Assembly (NCBI GenBank): GCA_017651645.1 | Contig: JAGCCO010000143.1 | Location: forward strand, 1 to 16,197 | DNA from: Bacteroidales bacterium | GTDB taxonomy: Bacteria; Bacteroidota; Bacteroidia; Bacteroidales; F082 | DNA length: 16,197 nt | Reading direction: 5' to 3' | Notes under the pieces: generated by a model | Databases searched by the model: none | What the model saw: the letters and a program-made list of their open reading frames with translations, nothing else | Told to the model about the DNA's origin: nothing | Made by a program: the position numbers and the translations under genes | Shown: positions 1-7,363 of the stretch, one piece after another | Position numbering within the stretch: position 1 is the first letter of the stretch | Layout of the letters: each line of letters begins with the position of its first letter

Positions 1-204
1 CTGTACCATTTTCACGATGTCTGGGCATTCTTTCGCGAAGTTGGCAATATAGAAGAACGTAGCCTTCACCCCATATTGGTCATACAGGTCCAGGAGAGCG
101 GGAAGGCCCTCTTTCCAAACCTTGATTCCGGTATCCTCCCGCAGTCCCCCGTTGACAATCGAGGTAGTCTCGACGTCATTCGTCAGAAAACACGTTCCTT
201 TCAT
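1..204 (-). CDS. Polysaccharide deacetylase-like (NodB) protein, N-terminal 68 residues, cut by left edge
   Basis: Only the first 68 codons lie in the window; the frame is still open at base 1. The protein starts MKGTCFLTNDVETTS, and around residues 45-53 has YGVKATFFYIA, followed by a segment ending PDIVKMV. A hydrophobic strand ending in N-D-V-E, then a G-x-K-A-T-F-F strand and a P-x-x-V helix, is how NodB/CE4-type deacetylases begin; the Asp of NDVE (about residue 10) would be the metal-binding or base Asp. The family removes N- or O-acyl groups from sugars. The ATG overlaps the TGA of the upstream acyltransferase by 4 bases, which fixes the start and implies translational coupling. The His motifs that would confirm the fold lie outside the window, so the catalytic state cannot be judged. 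Confidence 0.72.
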   Translation of the reverse strand, partial: MKGTCFLTNDVETTSIVNGGLREDTGIKVWKEGLPALLDLYDQYGVKATFFYIANFAKECPDIVKMVQ

Positions 205-767
205 TGGGCCATCAGGTCTTTATATTCAAACACTTTCTTGGCGGGATTGCCGGCGACAAGCGTGTATGGAGGTACTTTTTTATTCACGACGGAACCGGCA
301 GAGACCGATGCGTATTCCCCGATCCACGCGCCCGGGACTAGCGTGCATTTCACACCGACCCAAGCTCCTTTCTCGATGACGATGGGAGTGACTCTCGATT
401 CGAAGACATTCTTGAAATGGGCATATGGGTTGATATGGGCGACCACGGTCACCTCACCCGCCAGGGAGACATCGTCCCCGATGAAGATATACTCGGGATA
501 GGCGTTGTCAATACAGCAGTTCTGGCCGATATAGACGTTCTTGCCGATATGGACTCCCCTTCTCCGATGCATTTTAATCCGCCAGGAATTCAGGGGGCAG
601 AAAAAAGCCATCCTGTACAGGAGGATATTCCGGATCTTCCGGCAAACGAAGCGGAACTTGCTCATTTTCCGACGCTCGCTGGAATGCTTGATTGTCTCGG
701 ACAGGTTGGATCCGTGATCGAAGTATGGAATCTCCATGGCAGGAGGGATGATGCTCTTATCGGTCAT
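201..767 (-). CDS. Left-handed beta-helix (hexapeptide repeat) acyltransferase
   Basis: 188 residues. About 65 N-terminal residues are basic and not recognised. Then hexapeptide repeats run from RGVHIGKNVYIG (about 70-81) to VPPYTLVAGNPAK (about 165-177), the typical close of the Maa/NodL/WbbJ acetyltransferase family. His111, in the VVAHINPY segment, sits where the catalytic His of this family is expected. It probably transfers an acyl group, most often acetyl from acetyl-CoA, to a hydroxyl or amine of a sugar in the cytoplasm. The protein is clearly paralogous to the one at 1573-2196: both share RGVxIGKNV, an F-x-E-S-x-V segment and the VPPxTxxxGNPAK end. The ATG at 767 overlaps the TGA of the upstream deacetylase by 4 bases; Met11 and Met35 are alternative starts but lack this coupling. 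Acceptor and acyl donor cannot be told from sequence. Confidence 0.87.
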   Translation of the reverse strand: MTDKSIIPPAMEIPYFDHGSNLSETIKHSSERRKMSKFRFVCRKIRNILLYRMAFFCPLNSWRIKMHRRRGVHIGKNVYIGQNCCIDNAYPEYIFIGDDVSLAGEVTVVAHINPYAHFKNVFESRVTPIVIEKGAWVGVKCTLVPGAWIGEYASVSAGSVVNKKVPPYTLVAGNPAKKVFEYKDLMAQ

Positions 768-1576
768 TTATTCCAGTACAGTTTTACCAGTTTATTATAC
801 AGGGCGGCCACCACCTTGTTGTTCTTAGACATCAGCTTGACCCTGTTGCGGAAAAACTCCCGCAGATGCAGGAAGGTCCACTGCGGCAGGCTGTCCGTCC
901 ACAAAGTATGGGCCAGAATCAGAGACCGCTCCGGGAATCGTCCGCACCGGACGGCGTCAATGACTTCGTCGGTCCGATGGAAAGACAAGTCAAACGTGCT
1001 GTCGACCTTATCCCGTACCGCATACTTCCCTCCGTCCCAGGCATAACCGGTATCGGTCAGATAATACACCTGACTGAAGTCGAAGGAGAGATAGGGTTCA
1101 CCGATGAGGCCGTAATCCTCCAGACGGACCTGTTTCCAGATCTCCCGGTTGTCATATTTGGAAGAGGAACTACCGTGCATACAAACAGTCTTGACCGGAT
1201 AAAACTGGCGGAAGTACTCCAGATTCCGGGTGAAAGATGCTATGGCCGCCGGCACATCCCCCTCTGACAAGGTCAAGTCCTCGTAATGGTAGCCGATTTC
1301 GTGCCCCATCGCCGCGATCTTCCGGATTACATCGGGATGGTCACTCTTGGGCACTCTCCGGAAATAATAGGTCGCATGGACACCGAGTTCCATTTCGGCC
1401 TCGGCCATCTTGAGCGCATTATGCGGCTGCTCATCGACATCATGTCTCAACGCGAGCACCCGACCGGACGGGGCCGATTCCAAGTACTGACGGACGGTTA
1501 CAACCTGCCAGCCGGACTCGACAAAAGCCCGGACAAGATCCCTGTATTTCCGGAAGGTAAAATCCATGTCCGTCAA
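764..1576 (-). CDS. Divergent NodB-type polysaccharide deacetylase family protein
   Basis: 270 residues, cytoplasmic, with no signal peptide. The NodB-like core shows LALRHDVD (about 41-48), where the Asp pair replaces the canonical TFDDG motif, then GVHATYYF (65-72), then GHEIGYHYEDL (91-101) and CMHGSSSS (132-139). The first two and GHEIGxH are standard NodB landmarks. The usual H-(S/T)-x-x-H-P is not kept: after His97 the residue where the second metal His is expected appears to be Asp, so the metal site may use another residue (perhaps His134) or be altered. The lack of a secretion signal suggests it acts on a cytoplasmic precursor, as ArnD does on a lipid-linked sugar at the inner face of the membrane. 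Both ends overlap the flanking acyltransferase genes by 4 bases (ATGA). Family assignment is firm; substrate is unknown. Confidence 0.85.
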   Translation of the reverse strand: MTDMDFTFRKYRDLVRAFVESGWQVVTVRQYLESAPSGRVLALRHDVDEQPHNALKMAEAEMELGVHATYYFRRVPKSDHPDVIRKIAAMGHEIGYHYEDLTLSEGDVPAAIASFTRNLEYFRQFYPVKTVCMHGSSSSKYDNREIWKQVRLEDYGLIGEPYLSFDFSQVYYLTDTGYAWDGGKYAVRDKVDSTFDLSFHRTDEVIDAVRCGRFPERSLILAHTLWTDSLPQWTFLHLREFFRNRVKLMSKNNKVVAALYNKLVKLYWNK

Positions 1577-2196
1577 ATCTTGTACTTCCGCTTCCTTTCT
1601 GCCAGAAGCCGTTCAAACTCATCGGGATCGTAATTCTTACGGACCATCTCCGCAATATCCGCGACCACCTTCGCCGGATTACCCTGGGCGACAGTAAAAG
1701 GCGGAACATCCTTGCTGACGATGCTTCCGGCGGAAACGATGGCCCCTTCCCCGACCTCAACGCCGGGCATCAACGTGACATTCAAGGCAATCCAGGCATT
1801 TTTATGGACGATGATCGGCGCCACATAGGACTCCACAAAGTCCTCGTGATATTCCATCGGCTTGCAATGGGCGAGGAAATAGTCGCTCCCGGAGATGGAC
1901 GCGCCATCCTCCACCACAACGAAATACGGATACGGGTAGTCGACGATGATATGGGTTCCCCAGTGGACATTCTTGCCGATTTTGACGCCTCTTTTTCTCT
2001 GAAGCCACTTGCGTACACCACCCCATGGAGCTGTCATCGACCAGTTGTTGAACCAATGATCCTTCAGCCGGACCAGTCCAAACCAGAGGAAGGAACGGTA
2101 TCCGTGCTCACGGGCGGAACGCCGCATCGTTTTCCAAAGCGACGCGGCCTCGTAGCGGGGCAGTTCCTGCCATTCCAGCGGAAGATGATCTTTCAT
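1573..2196 (-). CDS. Left-handed beta-helix (hexapeptide repeat) acyltransferase
   Basis: 207 residues. A basic N-terminal extension of about 68 residues precedes RGVKIGKNVHWG (69-80), hexapeptide turns, YFLAHCKP around likely catalytic His110, a second run of turns from about 126 to 160 (LMPGVEVGEGAIVSAGSIV), and the family-closing VPPFTVAQGNPAK (164-176). The C-terminus is charged and helical. It resembles the WbbJ/Maa group that acetylates sugars from acetyl-CoA. It is a paralogue of the acyltransferase at 201-767, and the two alternate with two NodB-type deacetylases. The ATG at 2196 overlaps the TGA of the DUF354 gene by 4 bases, and its own TGA overlaps the next start by 4. The exact acceptor is not predictable. 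Confidence 0.88.
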   Translation of the reverse strand: MKDHLPLEWQELPRYEAASLWKTMRRSAREHGYRSFLWFGLVRLKDHWFNNWSMTAPWGGVRKWLQRKRGVKIGKNVHWGTHIIVDYPYPYFVVVEDGASISGSDYFLAHCKPMEYHEDFVESYVAPIIVHKNAWIALNVTLMPGVEVGEGAIVSAGSIVSKDVPPFTVAQGNPAKVVADIAEMVRKNYDPDEFERLLAERKRKYKI

Positions 2197-3254
2197 TGCT
2201 TATTTTTCTTGAGCGGATAGGTTTCGATATAGTTTGTCAAAAAGTCTGCAAAGTTAATACATTCCGACAACATAATCCGCCGCCTGGCCTGGAAGATTTC
2301 CTTCCTGTTCTCCATATCCAGCAACTCCTGAACCGTTTCGTAAAGTTTGTCTTCTCTGTCAGGCCGGATGCCGTACCCGAGCCGGTACCCGTCTTCCAGT
2401 TCGGACAGAACACCGATTTGTCCGACAAAATCATTGAAACGGATAAACGGAACACCCAGCACACCAGCCTCAACCGCCATCGTCTGGCTATCACCTATAT
2501 AAATGTCCGCAAAAGCCATGACATGATGGATATCCAAAGGGTTGATGGCAATCCGATATCGTTCCAGGCTCCCATCCAACGGCCTTTCAGAAGTAATATA
2601 GACATTCCCATGATGTGCCAAAAGATTGATCAAGTTTCGGGCAATCTCATTGTTGATACCTCGCACGCCGGTATCGTGATAGGCTTTCAGGCCGGAAAAC
2701 CGCATCAGGAAATACGGCTTGTCTATATCGATGTATTTCGCGACAAGACTCCTGTCGGGGGTGAAATTATCCGGATGCAAATACCCAAGCTCCTGATATC
2801 CATGGTATTTGACAGCTTTATAATCCCATTTCCCACAGCTGCAGGAATCCGGACACAGAATGACAGAAGCACCAGGATAGGCTAGACGCGCATAGATTGG
2901 GACGATGGCCGCATCATCTTCGCCAATATTGATAACGGGAATATTCCGAAGAGGGCCGATCCAGGAGTTTTCAGTACTGGAACCCGTGAGAATGTCCGGA
3001 TGGAACTTGTTGCAAAAACGGTTCATCCGGACGGCTCTTTTCAAAAGCCCCATCATAACACCGAATTTTGAATTGGAACGTCCCTCCTCCAAGATGTTAT
3101 GATAAGGAATGCCCGCATTCTTCAGCAAATCCTCAAGAACATCTTTTTTCTTGATCAGAATCTCAACTTCGTGACCATGCTCCTTGAGCGCTGCGATGGT
3201 GTTCTTGTAGTTATGGAAATGGGCCGGATGGCCGAGATAAACCAAAATCCTCAT
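2193..3254 (-). CDS. DUF354 family protein, GT-B-like, putative glycosyltransferase or epimerase-like
   Basis: 353 residues, which fits the DUF354 family. The start MRILVYLGHPAHFHNYKNTI is characteristic: a short beta strand, a G-H-P-A-H-x-H motif, then a helix. HGHEVEILIKKKD follows at about 26-38. The C-terminal half carries ADIYIGDSQTMAVEAGVLGVPFIRFNDF (about 249-276), resembling the C-terminal nucleotide-sugar pocket of UDP-GlcNAc 2-epimerases and GT-B glycosyltransferases (G-D-S-x-T, then E-A-x-x-L-G-x-P). DUF354 proteins recur in polysaccharide loci and are thought to be GT-B-fold enzymes, but I know of no settled reaction, so a role in building the repeat unit is inference. There are 3 bases between the TGA of the upstream GT4 and this ATG, and a 4-base overlap with the next gene. 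No signal peptide or membrane segment. Confidence 0.83.
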   Translation of the reverse strand: MRILVYLGHPAHFHNYKNTIAALKEHGHEVEILIKKKDVLEDLLKNAGIPYHNILEEGRSNSKFGVMMGLLKRAVRMNRFCNKFHPDILTGSSTENSWIGPLRNIPVINIGEDDAAIVPIYARLAYPGASVILCPDSCSCGKWDYKAVKYHGYQELGYLHPDNFTPDRSLVAKYIDIDKPYFLMRFSGLKAYHDTGVRGINNEIARNLINLLAHHGNVYITSERPLDGSLERYRIAINPLDIHHVMAFADIYIGDSQTMAVEAGVLGVPFIRFNDFVGQIGVLSELEDGYRLGYGIRPDREDKLYETVQELLDMENRKEIFQARRRIMLSECINFADFLTNYIETYPLKKNKQ

Positions 3255-3257
3255 AGG

Positions 3258-4169
3258 TCAGATGATAGATTTATAGATTTCAGTAAGTTTTTGGGCAATT
3301 CTTTCATTGGTCAAGCCACGGTTTTCAATGACTCGTCTTCCCTCCGTTCGCCTTTCGAAGGGGATTGCCATTTTCAGTTTTGATGCGATGTCTTCCGGAG
3401 ACCGTTCCGCAATAAAGCATCCTTCGGTTCCGGCCGTTAGGTCTGCTACATCTCCAACATCTACGCTTACGATGGGGCATCCGCATGCCATTGCTTCCTT
3501 GATAACTTGAGGCGAACCTTCCGAATGCGATGTCATCAAAAAAGCATCAACAGCCTGCATCAAGGCAGCCACTCGTTCGCGTGTAAATCCTTTCAGTTCC
3601 AAAAGCTGAGCCTCCGGTATCAGTTCCAATGCGGCCTTGGCCAGGGAAGCATTTTTGACAGGGTTGTCATATGCCCCGGCGAAGAGGACGTATTTCCCGG
3701 ACATGTCCAACCCCATTTTGCGGCGAGCTTCCTGCTTCTCAATGACCGGATAGTCATCCAGATTGATACCACAAGGAATAAGGGCATGATTCTGACTGGG
3801 TTTTGCGATATCGATATTCCTTTCCGAAACAAAGATGTTGAACCTCGAGCGGCGGATGCTTCGTTTGGAAAGCCGGAGTATCCTAGGATTATTGATATCG
3901 CTGCCATGATAGGTAGTCACGACAGGAATCCGCCTCTGATAATTGGCCAGCAGACCGCACAAACCATAATGGGCGTGGATGACATCTGGACGGAAAGATT
4001 GGATTGCCCGCCTGAAGGCCCGGAGATTACCGACATAGCCACAGATACCCTTCTTGTCAATACCGAAAAAACGGCAAACGACCCCCTCTTTTTCTAATGC
4101 CGCCACTTGCTCTGTAATAAACGGAGCAAACATGCTGTTTTTGCAACGGGCGACGATGAGGACTCTCAT
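3258..4169 (-). CDS. GT4-family glycosyltransferase
   Basis: 303 residues from the chosen start MRVLIVARCKNS. An in-frame ATG 69 bases further upstream (4238) would add 23 residues that do not fit the fold and would overlap the upstream gene by 56 bases, so I prefer 4169, which leaves a 13-base gap. Two GT-B domains are visible. The N-terminal one has PDVIHAHYG (about 61-69) and VVTTYHGSD (83-91). The C-terminal one has KYVLFAGAYDNPVKN (159-173) and the retaining-GT4 signature E217-x7-E225 in SHSEGSPQVIKEAMACGCPIV, which binds the nucleotide-sugar donor. It adds one sugar to the lipid-linked repeat unit on the cytoplasmic side. It is shorter than typical GT4 enzymes (about 350-400) but contains both domains. 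Donor and linkage are unknown. Confidence 0.9.
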   Translation of the reverse strand: MRVLIVARCKNSMFAPFITEQVAALEKEGVVCRFFGIDKKGICGYVGNLRAFRRAIQSFRPDVIHAHYGLCGLLANYQRRIPVVTTYHGSDINNPRILRLSKRSIRRSRFNIFVSERNIDIAKPSQNHALIPCGINLDDYPVIEKQEARRKMGLDMSGKYVLFAGAYDNPVKNASLAKAALELIPEAQLLELKGFTRERVAALMQAVDAFLMTSHSEGSPQVIKEAMACGCPIVSVDVGDVADLTAGTEGCFIAERSPEDIASKLKMAIPFERRTEGRRVIENRGLTNERIAQKLTEIYKSII

Positions 4170-4182
4170 AGAGATAGTAAGA

Positions 4183-5583
4183 CTAGAATAGCCCACGGCT
4201 ACCCAGTTTGAAATATGCCCAGGCACACTCCATAGCAAATACGATCACACACCAGGGTGTCAATAGCTTATAGGTCTTACTTCGTAGAGTGGAAATGCCA
4301 TATGCCCACATCATTATCAAACACGGCAGACCAGGTAAAAGAAAGCGTTCTGAATTACTGTATCCACTCGTCGCAATAATACCCAGATAGGCAACGGTAT
4401 ATGCTCCTATCAGCACAAAATTCTTCCACGTTTTTCGACGAAGGGCTTCAAAAATAGCAAGAATAGCGAAGAAGCCCATGAAGTTCCGGATATAGTTTCC
4501 GCCGGATTTCGCCTGCTGGCCATACTGTCCGTCTACATCAACCATGGTGGCGAAAGGTAAAACGGTAATCATCGGAGCCATGACCGTTCCCGTCGCATAT
4601 TGTGCCCATCGGTTTCCTCGAATCGTCTGCTGCAACCGCTTATTCTCTACATTTTCTTCGCGATCTTCCCAATAACCTTCTACTTCGGTCGCAATAGCCC
4701 CTCCTCCAAAAACGACAAGAGCAAGAACTCCCCACGCAATCAAAGCGACTCTTTTTCCATTCCGTTTCATAGAGGGAGCCGATGAAAGCAGAACCGCAGA
4801 GGCGAAAGCGAACACGGCCGCGGCACCAAGAACAGTTCTGAACAAGAATAAAACCAAGGTCAGAAGAATTGGAAGAATGAGGTCAGAGAAAGAAAAACGA
4901 CGATTCCGAATCAGGGTATCGATCCTCTCCATACACGCCACTTCCAGAAACACCATAAGCGTCTCCTTCAGATGATATCCACAATAGATGATCAGATTGG
5001 GCATGAAGACCATCATAACTCCCGCCATGCGTCCGACTTCATCTCCAAAAGTACGAGAAGCCAAACGGTACACGAGAACACAGGCCCAACTGCTCAACAA
5101 TGCATTGAATAGACGCGGAATGACTATATTAGTGCCAAAAAGTTTGTAAAGAATCGTAAGATAGAAAGGGAAACCGCTATCCGAATAATTAATATTGCCA
5201 AAGAGATAGGACCATGTCGATGACCAGGGCTCACTAGCCAGCCATTCGGCATCCAAATGATACCCCATGGAATCACCGGCATCAAATTCAAATGGATTTC
5301 CGTTAACTTCCATATAGAAAAAATAGGAGGCAATTACCCATACAATCCTAATTGCCAGAGCCCACCCGAAAATACTCTTAATGTACTGTTTTTCTGAGAT
5401 TTCAAGCCACCTCTTACTACAATAAACCGACAGAGAAAAAAAGCCGACTACCCAAAAGCATCCCAGCGCCATGTAGCCGAAGCCCATGGCGTAACTCATA
5501 TAAACGATACTGACAGTCAACAAGGAGACCAGGTAAACGATAATCGCACGTTCACTAATCTGTTTTGGAAAAAAAGTAATCAT
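4183..5583 (-). CDS. Polytopic GT-C / GT39-like (PMT/ArnT-type) membrane glycosyltransferase
   Basis: 466 residues with roughly 10-12 hydrophobic segments. After the N-terminal segments (about 12-32, 36-55, 70-90) the first extracytoplasmic loop carries FEFDAGDSMGYH (about 98-109). Acidic residues here (D101, D104) sit where GT-C enzymes of the PMT/ArnT type carry their catalytic Asp/Glu. Then come SDSGFPFYLTILYKLFG (134-150) and, near 204-207, HLKE in the next loop, both typical of the GT39-like group. Such enzymes use a polyprenyl-phosphate sugar as donor and act on the periplasmic face. Polymerase (Wzy) function is a less likely alternative because of this first-loop motif. A GAGAGG sequence lies 3 bases before the ATG, closer than a normal ribosome binding site. 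Composition is visibly more A+T-rich than the genes at 1-2200. It could accept the sugar loaded by the GtrB/ArnC-like enzyme at 12837-13778. Confidence 0.8.
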   Translation of the reverse strand: MITFFPKQISERAIIVYLVSLLTVSIVYMSYAMGFGYMALGCFWVVGFFSLSVYCSKRWLEISEKQYIKSIFGWALAIRIVWVIASYFFYMEVNGNPFEFDAGDSMGYHLDAEWLASEPWSSTWSYLFGNINYSDSGFPFYLTILYKLFGTNIVIPRLFNALLSSWACVLVYRLASRTFGDEVGRMAGVMMVFMPNLIIYCGYHLKETLMVFLEVACMERIDTLIRNRRFSFSDLILPILLTLVLFLFRTVLGAAAVFAFASAVLLSSAPSMKRNGKRVALIAWGVLALVVFGGGAIATEVEGYWEDREENVENKRLQQTIRGNRWAQYATGTVMAPMITVLPFATMVDVDGQYGQQAKSGGNYIRNFMGFFAILAIFEALRRKTWKNFVLIGAYTVAYLGIIATSGYSNSERFLLPGLPCLIMMWAYGISTLRSKTYKLLTPWCVIVFAMECAWAYFKLGSRGLF

Positions 5584-5625
5584 TAACCTCTCAATAAAAG
5601 AATGCTCATTATAATCACGGCACTT
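5584..5625 (-). other. Longest intergenic gap in the window (42 bases)
   Basis: The gap lies between the stop of the GT4 gene at 5626 and the start of the GT39-like gene at 5583, although in transcription order the GT4 gene comes first. On the coding strand it contains TTATAATG and, 3 bases before the ATG, GAGAGG. The TATAAT resembles a sigma-70 -10 box, but I see no matching -35 element, no Bacteroidota-type TTTG/TAnnTTTG pair and no hairpin. I therefore do not call a promoter or terminator; the purine-rich stretch may help start translation. Confidence 0.3.
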
Positions 5626-6795
5626 CTATACGAAGGAAGATGTCGCAACAGAATTAATCGTGTTGTAATACTCGGCTGCAATCTTTTCTGCAATCATCGA
5701 CCAAGAGTATTTGCGAGAGATTTGCTTGCTCTTTTCAGACATTGCATCCCATTCTTTGCCTACCGAAAAAATCCTTGTCAGAGCTTGCGCGAAACCTTTC
5801 ACATCTCCATAGTCAGTCAGATAGCCGCATTCCCCATCCGATACGACAAAGGGGACACCGCCAACTCTAGTCGATACAATAGGAAGCCCAGCGGCCATGG
5901 CCTCTGCAAAGACGATTCCCTGTGATTCTTCCTGCGTATGAAGTGCAAAAACATGGGCATTTCTATAATAATCCAGAATATCTTCTTTTTGCAAATCCGC
6001 CTTGATAACGATGCGATTGCCACAGTGTGTACTATTCGAAAGACTTTGCAGGGATTGAAAGTACGATCTGTCGGCCATCACACCACAAATAACCAATCTG
6101 ATATCTTTCAACTCCTCAGCCGCCATACTAAACGCCTGAATCAACAAATGGTGTCCCTTACGTTTCGATATACTTCCTACGGATAAAACTGTCCTGGATG
6201 TTGAGGAGCATTCTAAAGAATAGAAATCATCATTAATGCCCTGGGGAATAATAACCATCCGCGGTGTACGGGGCAGATGATATCTTTTTATCGCTTCGGC
6301 GACATACTCCGTATCAACAATGACTGTTCTTTGTGTGGACAACAATCTCCTTTCACATCGGTTCTGAGTGATATACTGGTATAATAGCTTGAAAGAAAAG
6401 TGTTCTTTTAATGCTTTCTTCTTTTCAACTCCTAGTAATCCGTGTACCGTAAGCATAATAGGGATGGACGATTTCAACTCTTTAAACAAAGCATAACTGA
6501 ACACCCCTGTACCATGGACATGGCAAATGTCCGGTTTTATTCCTTGAACGATTTCCGCAATATCTTTAATCCTTCTGATGGAGTCCTTCTGATGCGTACC
6601 GGGATTATGGAAACGATATACCGTTAATCCATCGCTATTCTCTATGGAATCCTTAGCCTCTAATCTCGGTATATCAATAACATAAACAGTTGAGATCTTA
6701 GCCTGCTCAGTGGCCAAACCATATACTGAAGCCTCAACGCCACCTCGGATCAACAATCGATCAATGGGGAATGGACCGACTTGTACAATGCGCAT
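5626..6795 (-). CDS. GT4-family glycosyltransferase
   Basis: 389 residues from MRIVQVGPFPID, the usual opening strand of a GT4 enzyme. In-frame ATGs at 6816 and 6849 exist but would overlap the upstream acetyltransferase, whose TAA is at 6809-6811; 6795 leaves 13 bases. The N-domain has the glycine-rich loop IRGGVEASVYGLA (16-28), PDICHVHGTG (88-97) and MLTVHG (114-119). The C-domain has VLSVGSISKRKGHHLL (203-218), with R212/K213 expected to bind the donor phosphates, and E290-x7-E298 within ESQGIVFAEAMAAGLPIVST, followed by VGGVPFVV. This is a complete, intact retaining glycosyltransferase of standard length, acting in the cytoplasm on the lipid-linked repeat unit. Its specificity cannot be assigned. 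A 42-base gap, the longest in the window, separates its stop from the next gene. Confidence 0.93.
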   Translation of the reverse strand: MRIVQVGPFPIDRLLIRGGVEASVYGLATEQAKISTVYVIDIPRLEAKDSIENSDGLTVYRFHNPGTHQKDSIRRIKDIAEIVQGIKPDICHVHGTGVFSYALFKELKSSIPIMLTVHGLLGVEKKKALKEHFSFKLLYQYITQNRCERRLLSTQRTVIVDTEYVAEAIKRYHLPRTPRMVIIPQGINDDFYSLECSSTSRTVLSVGSISKRKGHHLLIQAFSMAAEELKDIRLVICGVMADRSYFQSLQSLSNSTHCGNRIVIKADLQKEDILDYYRNAHVFALHTQEESQGIVFAEAMAAGLPIVSTRVGGVPFVVSDGECGYLTDYGDVKGFAQALTRIFSVGKEWDAMSEKSKQISRKYSWSMIAEKIAAEYYNTINSVATSSFV

Positions 6796-6808
6796 AAGAT
6801 GATTGACT

Positions 6809-7363
6809 TTATTCCACATAGATAGTCCCATTCTTTTCGCAGGACTCAAGCATTATTCTTCTTTCCGCTTCTCCAAAAGAACTGTTTCTCAACGTAAAGC
6901 GCTCGTCGAATACATTTTCAGACAACATGTTTTGTTTCTCTTTTTCCAAGAACGCTTCCAATGATTTGATGATTCGTACCGGATTACCAGCCGCAACGGA
7001 GCCGTCTGGAATATCTTTGGTCACAACACTGCCAGCACCAATTATCACATCGTTTCCGATGGTCACTCCTGGCAAGATGATTGCTCCTGCACCGATAAAC
7101 ACATTATTACCAATCCGAGTATTTGCAACACGAGTATAATTCAGGAATACTTTTGTACTGGCATCATGTGCAAGGATATGCACGCGCGGAGCAAGGATCA
7201 CATTATCTCCAATTGAGATATGCCAACAATGGGAAGGATCTATGATAACTTCTCCCATTCTGGTGAGATTCTTTCCTACGACAAGCCCACGTTTTATAAG
7301 CTTGTCCAGATTCTGCTCGCCTCTGATCAAGGCTTTTAAACGAGTAAACAAACTCTTCATCAT
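6809..7363 (-). CDS. Maa/WbbJ-like hexapeptide acetyltransferase
   Basis: 184 residues. Hexapeptide turns begin at about 38 and run to 130, with HILAHDAST (63-71) placing likely catalytic His66, then a strongly regular stretch ([20 protein letters not shown], 84-103; [27 protein letters not shown], 104-130). This is the Maa/NodL/WbbJ layout, which transfers acetyl from acetyl-CoA to a sugar. A charged extension of about 54 residues follows the beta-helix. Its ATG shares one base with the TAA of the upstream GT2 (TAATG), so translation is coupled. It is not closely similar to the two acyltransferases at 201-767 and 1573-2196. It is one candidate for N-acetylating the amino sugar made by the WecE-type enzyme in this operon, but O-acetylation of the repeat unit is equally possible. 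Confidence 0.9.
   Translation of the reverse strand: MMKSLFTRLKALIRGEQNLDKLIKRGLVVGKNLTRMGEVIIDPSHCWHISIGDNVILAPRVHILAHDASTKVFLNYTRVANTRIGNNVFIGAGAIILPGVTIGNDVIIGAGSVVTKDIPDGSVAAGNPVRIIKSLEAFLEKEKQNMLSENVFDERFTLRNSSFGEAERRIMLESCEKNGTIYVE

Noticed and set aside
417..1046. Plus-strand open frame of 209 codons
   Set aside because: It lies opposite two well-supported minus-strand enzymes, has no recognisable family motif and would be the only plus-strand gene; it is a shadow frame. The other plus-strand frames (for example 2196-2885 and 3507-4097) were rejected for the same reason.
3258..4238. Longer start for the GT4 gene at 4238
   Set aside because: The added 23 residues do not match the family, and it would overlap the upstream gene by 56 bases; 4169 gives the canonical opening strand.
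5584..5640. TATAAT-like sequence before the GT39-like gene as an internal promoter
   Set aside because: No matching upstream element, and Bacteroidota promoters use a different consensus (TTTG/TAnnTTTG), which is not seen.
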